A stretch of DNA of 7,020 nucleotides, taken from positions 1 to 7,020 of the forward strand of contig CAKOKF010000053.1 of assembly GCA_934090775.1 (NCBI GenBank), in the 5' to 3' direction. This stretch comes from an uncultured Bacilli bacterium (lineage in GTDB: Bacteria > Bacillota_I > Bacilli_A > RF39 > UBA660). Positions 5,880-7,020 of the stretch are shown here, one piece after another; position 1 is the first letter of the stretch, and each line of letters opens with the position of its first letter. The position numbers were made by a program, and so were the translations under genes. The notes beneath the pieces were generated by a model. The model had not been told where the DNA came from and did not search any database. It saw only the letters and a program-made list of their open reading frames with translations.

Positions 5880-6301
5880 TTATTTATCTTCTTCTATTTC
5901 ACTTGGATTTAATAAGTTATTATTTACTTGCTCCTTTAGTAGTTCAAAATTTGTTATGAGTTCATATAGCCTATAATTTGAATTTTTATTTTTTAAATAA
6001 TTTACTATTTATATATGTAATATTCATTTTTGAAATTTCTATCCCTAAATTACCATTATCATAATATTTCTATTAATTTTGTAAATTGGCTAATTTCTTG
6101 ACTGTCTTGTTGAATTTTGTTTCTTCTTTATTGGAACTTAAAGTGATATTTTATTAATTTTAATTTTTTAATATTTTTAAATTTAATGATAAATGCAAAA
6201 CCAAATATTTCAACATTAACTATTACGAGTTGCTCAAGTGAAAATTTAAATTGACCAAACGAGTAAATGGCCCGAAACAGTGTATTTATTTGACTGGTAC
6301 T
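5880..6301 (-). pseudogene. Decayed minus-strand gene with frameshifts and stops
   Basis: Protein-like segments follow one another in different minus-strand frames. One frame is open from 6301 to the stop at 6130-6128, with 57 residues including Y-S-F-G-Q-F-K-F-S-L-E-Q-L. A second runs from 6150 to two consecutive stops at 6075-6070 and on to 5986. A third runs from 6008 to 5880 and ends in L-K-E-Q-V-N-N-N-L-L-N-P-S-E-I-E-E-D-K. None has a convincing ATG start and ribosome binding site. The minus strand is A-rich, like the sense strand of the intact plus-strand genes. I do not recognise the parent family. Open stretches this long can arise by chance in AT-rich DNA, though each is uncommon, so the call is tentative. 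Confidence 0.4.
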
Positions 6302-6320
6302 CTAAAAAAAGGAATTATTA

Positions 6321-6356
6321 AAAATAAAAACTCACGAGCAATAAAGTTCGTAAGTT
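6321..6356 (-). terminator. Leftward terminator downstream of tRNA-Cys
   Basis: On the minus strand a 9-bp stem (6356-6348 with 6337-6329) with a 10-base loop runs into TTTTTATTTT. One position pairs only as a G-U wobble in the minus-strand RNA and is a C-A mismatch in the plus-strand RNA, so the element points leftward. It could finish transcripts that read through from the tRNA gene. Confidence 0.6.
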
Positions 6357-6447
6357 ATTTTTAGCTAGAGCAAGTAGTGGTTATCAAACTCGTTTCTTGA
6401 GCTTGGGAAACTCATATTCTATTCTAAGCAATATTTGTACACTATAA
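6357..6447. other. Unexplained stretch between two hairpins
   Basis: A plus-strand frame is open here and ends at TAA 6446-6448 (reading R-A-S-S-G-Y-Q-T-R-F-L-S-L-G-N), and a minus-strand ATG ORF of 16 residues lies in the same bases. Neither has a clear ribosome binding site. If tRNA-Cys transcripts pass the first hairpin, this stretch would be the trailer between it and the leftward terminator. I can assign no function. Confidence 0.25.
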
Positions 6448-6475
6448 AAGCCTCATGACGAGGCTTGCTTTTTTT
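6448..6475. terminator. Hairpin terminator beside tRNA-Cys, probably bidirectional
   Basis: A perfect 7-bp GC-rich stem (6448-6454 AAGCCTC with 6460-6466 GAGGCTT) has a 5-base loop. Rightward it is followed by GC and seven T; leftward by TTTT and A. It begins only three bases from the tRNA CCA end, so leftward it would end the tRNA transcript. No intact rightward gene precedes it. Confidence 0.65.
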
Positions 6476-6477
6476 AT

Positions 6478-6551
6478 TGGAGGGACCTACCAGATTTGAA
6501 CTGGTGATGGGGGAGTTGCAGTCCCGTGCCTTACCACTTGGCTAAAGTCCC
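6478..6551 (-). tRNA. tRNA-Cys (anticodon GCA), CCA encoded
   Basis: The 74-base minus-strand gene folds as a cloverleaf. A 7-bp acceptor stem (GGGACTT with AGGTCCC, one G-U) is followed by discriminator U and genomic CCA. The D arm is A-G-C-C-A-A-G-T-G-G-T-A-A-G-G-C-like, the anticodon loop is CTGCAAC with GCA at 6519-6517, and a 5-bp T stem (ACCAG/CTGGT) has loop TTCAAAT. The U discriminator is a normal cysteine identity element. The outermost anticodon-stem pair (27-43) is a C-C mismatch. Confidence 0.97.
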
Positions 6552-6594
6552 ATTTTTTAAAATATTTAGGTGTAAATGTCTTCACACGTATTAA

Positions 6595-6623
6595 ATTTTA
6601 CACTATTAATTATTAATTGTCAA
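6595..6623 (-). promoter_or_regulatory. Promoter of tRNA-Cys
   Basis: Read on the minus strand, a perfect TTGACA (6623-6618) and TAAAAT (6600-6595) are 17 bases apart, putting transcription start near 6588. That leaves a leader of about 37 bases before the tRNA 5' end, for removal by RNase P. The tRNA is therefore a single-gene unit independent of the gene upstream. Confidence 0.8.
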
Positions 6624-6719
6624 TTGGTGTTAAATGTTATTTATCGGGATTTAGTATATTTTATGCTCAAAATGAAAAAAAATTCTATTTTGATGTTAAA
6701 CTTATGTCTTTAGACGCAA

Positions 6720-6754
6720 GATAAAATAAAAAGACCATTGCTAAAATGATCTTT
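6720..6754 (-). terminator. Leftward terminator of the right-edge gene
   Basis: On the minus strand a 9-bp stem (6754-6746 with 6738-6730, one G-U) with a 7-base loop runs into TTTTTATTTTAT. It lies six bases after the stop codon of the right-edge gene. Confidence 0.8.
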
Positions 6755-6760
6755 ACTAAC

Positions 6761-7020
6761 TTATTGAGATTTAGGCTTAGGAGTAATGTCTATGCCTTCA
6801 GTATTTTCCATTTTAATATCGTAATCGTCTTCATTAGAAACTTTTTGATCGGCGTCAAATTCTTCTGGAAACTTACTTTTTATTAATGCTATAATTTTAT
6901 TTACTTCTTGTTCGCTTATTCTCAATTTGATTAAATAATTGCGGCTGTTAACTAGCATATATAATTTAGTATAAATGTTAGCATTTTCCATTGATCTATT
7001 GTGATCCCATTCTTCTTTTT
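6761..7020 (-). CDS. C-terminal part of an unrecognised protein, runs off the right edge
   Basis: The minus-strand frame is open from the window edge to the stop at 6763-6761. An ATG at 6991 gives 76 residues, but it has no ribosome binding site at a useful distance. The nine upstream codons (K-E-E-W-D-H-N-R-S) look like coding sequence, so the true start is probably outside the window. The visible part has a helical segment (from 6991: about residues 6-45, with L-I-K-L-R-I-S-E-Q-E-V-N-K-I-I-A-L-I) and an acidic, disordered-looking tail ending P-K-P-K-S-Q. It has no membrane helix or cysteine. The family is not recognised. It is the last gene of its transcript. Confidence 0.7.
   Translation of the reverse strand, partial: KEEWDHNRSMENANIYTKLYMLVNSRNYLIKLRISEQEVNKIIALIKSKFPEEFDADQKVSNEDDYDIKMENTEGIDITPKPKSQ

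Noticed and set aside
6242..6364. Plus-strand open frame of 40 codons
   Set aside because: It has no start codon with a ribosome binding site, overlaps a leftward terminator, and is the exact antisense frame of the minus-strand open segment.
5806..6500. Attachment-site duplication of the tRNA-Cys 3' end marking an integrated element
   Set aside because: Only a 7-base match (AGGTCCT near 5811, against AGGTCCC in the tRNA) was found, which is too short to support an att site, and no integrase gene is present.
6570..6603. 7-base inverted repeat GTGTAAA/TTTACAC near the tRNA-Cys promoter
   Set aside because: The right arm coincides with the -10 box and the arms span the transcription start, so it cannot form an RNA hairpin; as an operator it is too short to claim.

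Overview
This window comes from a very AT-rich, low-GC Gram-positive-type bacterium. The likely source is an uncultured gut Bacillota/Mollicutes-like lineage such as RF39 or relatives; that placement is inference from the protein style and base composition. Sigma-70-like promoters, purine-rich ribosome binding sites and U-tract terminators are present. TGA is used as a true stop (the 4-base ATGA overlap at 3467-3470), so the code is standard, not the Mycoplasma TGA=Trp code.

Layout. (1) 1-130: a possible 3' tail of a rightward gene from outside the window, then two facing intrinsic terminators. (2) 153-1520, minus: a 455-residue membrane-anchored surface protein with the C-terminal G-V-R-P-V-L-N-L signature seen in large paralogous families of gut Mollicutes-like bacteria. 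(3) 1521-1913: a divergent intergenic region bounded by two near-identical 25-base dyads, in inverted orientation to each other, with further short repeats between them. This is a candidate invertible promoter segment and the most interesting part of the window. (4) 1914-4671, plus: a tight four-gene operon with its own promoter and terminator: an alpha/beta hydrolase of the monoacylglycerol lipase/lysophospholipase type, a HAD-fold 5'-nucleotidase-like protein, a secreted protein with a C-terminal membrane anchor, and a small two-helix coiled-coil protein. (5) 4755-5676, plus: a single-gene unit with a near-consensus extended -10 promoter, encoding an N-terminally anchored extracellular protein of unknown function; that promoter fixes the start codon at 4810. 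(6) 5677-6477: no intact gene, but the apparent debris of a minus-strand gene. (7) 6478-6551, minus: tRNA-Cys(GCA) with encoded CCA, its own promoter and downstream hairpins. (8) 6761-7020, minus: the C-terminal part of an unrecognised gene that runs off the right edge, with a terminator.

How the parts relate. The window is dominated by cell-surface functions: three exported or anchored proteins plus a lipase-like hydrolase. No recombinase, reverse transcriptase, transposase, nuclease system or CRISPR array is seen. If the dyad-bounded segment does invert, it would most naturally phase-vary the 455-residue surface protein, because the operon on the other side appears to have a promoter outside the segment.
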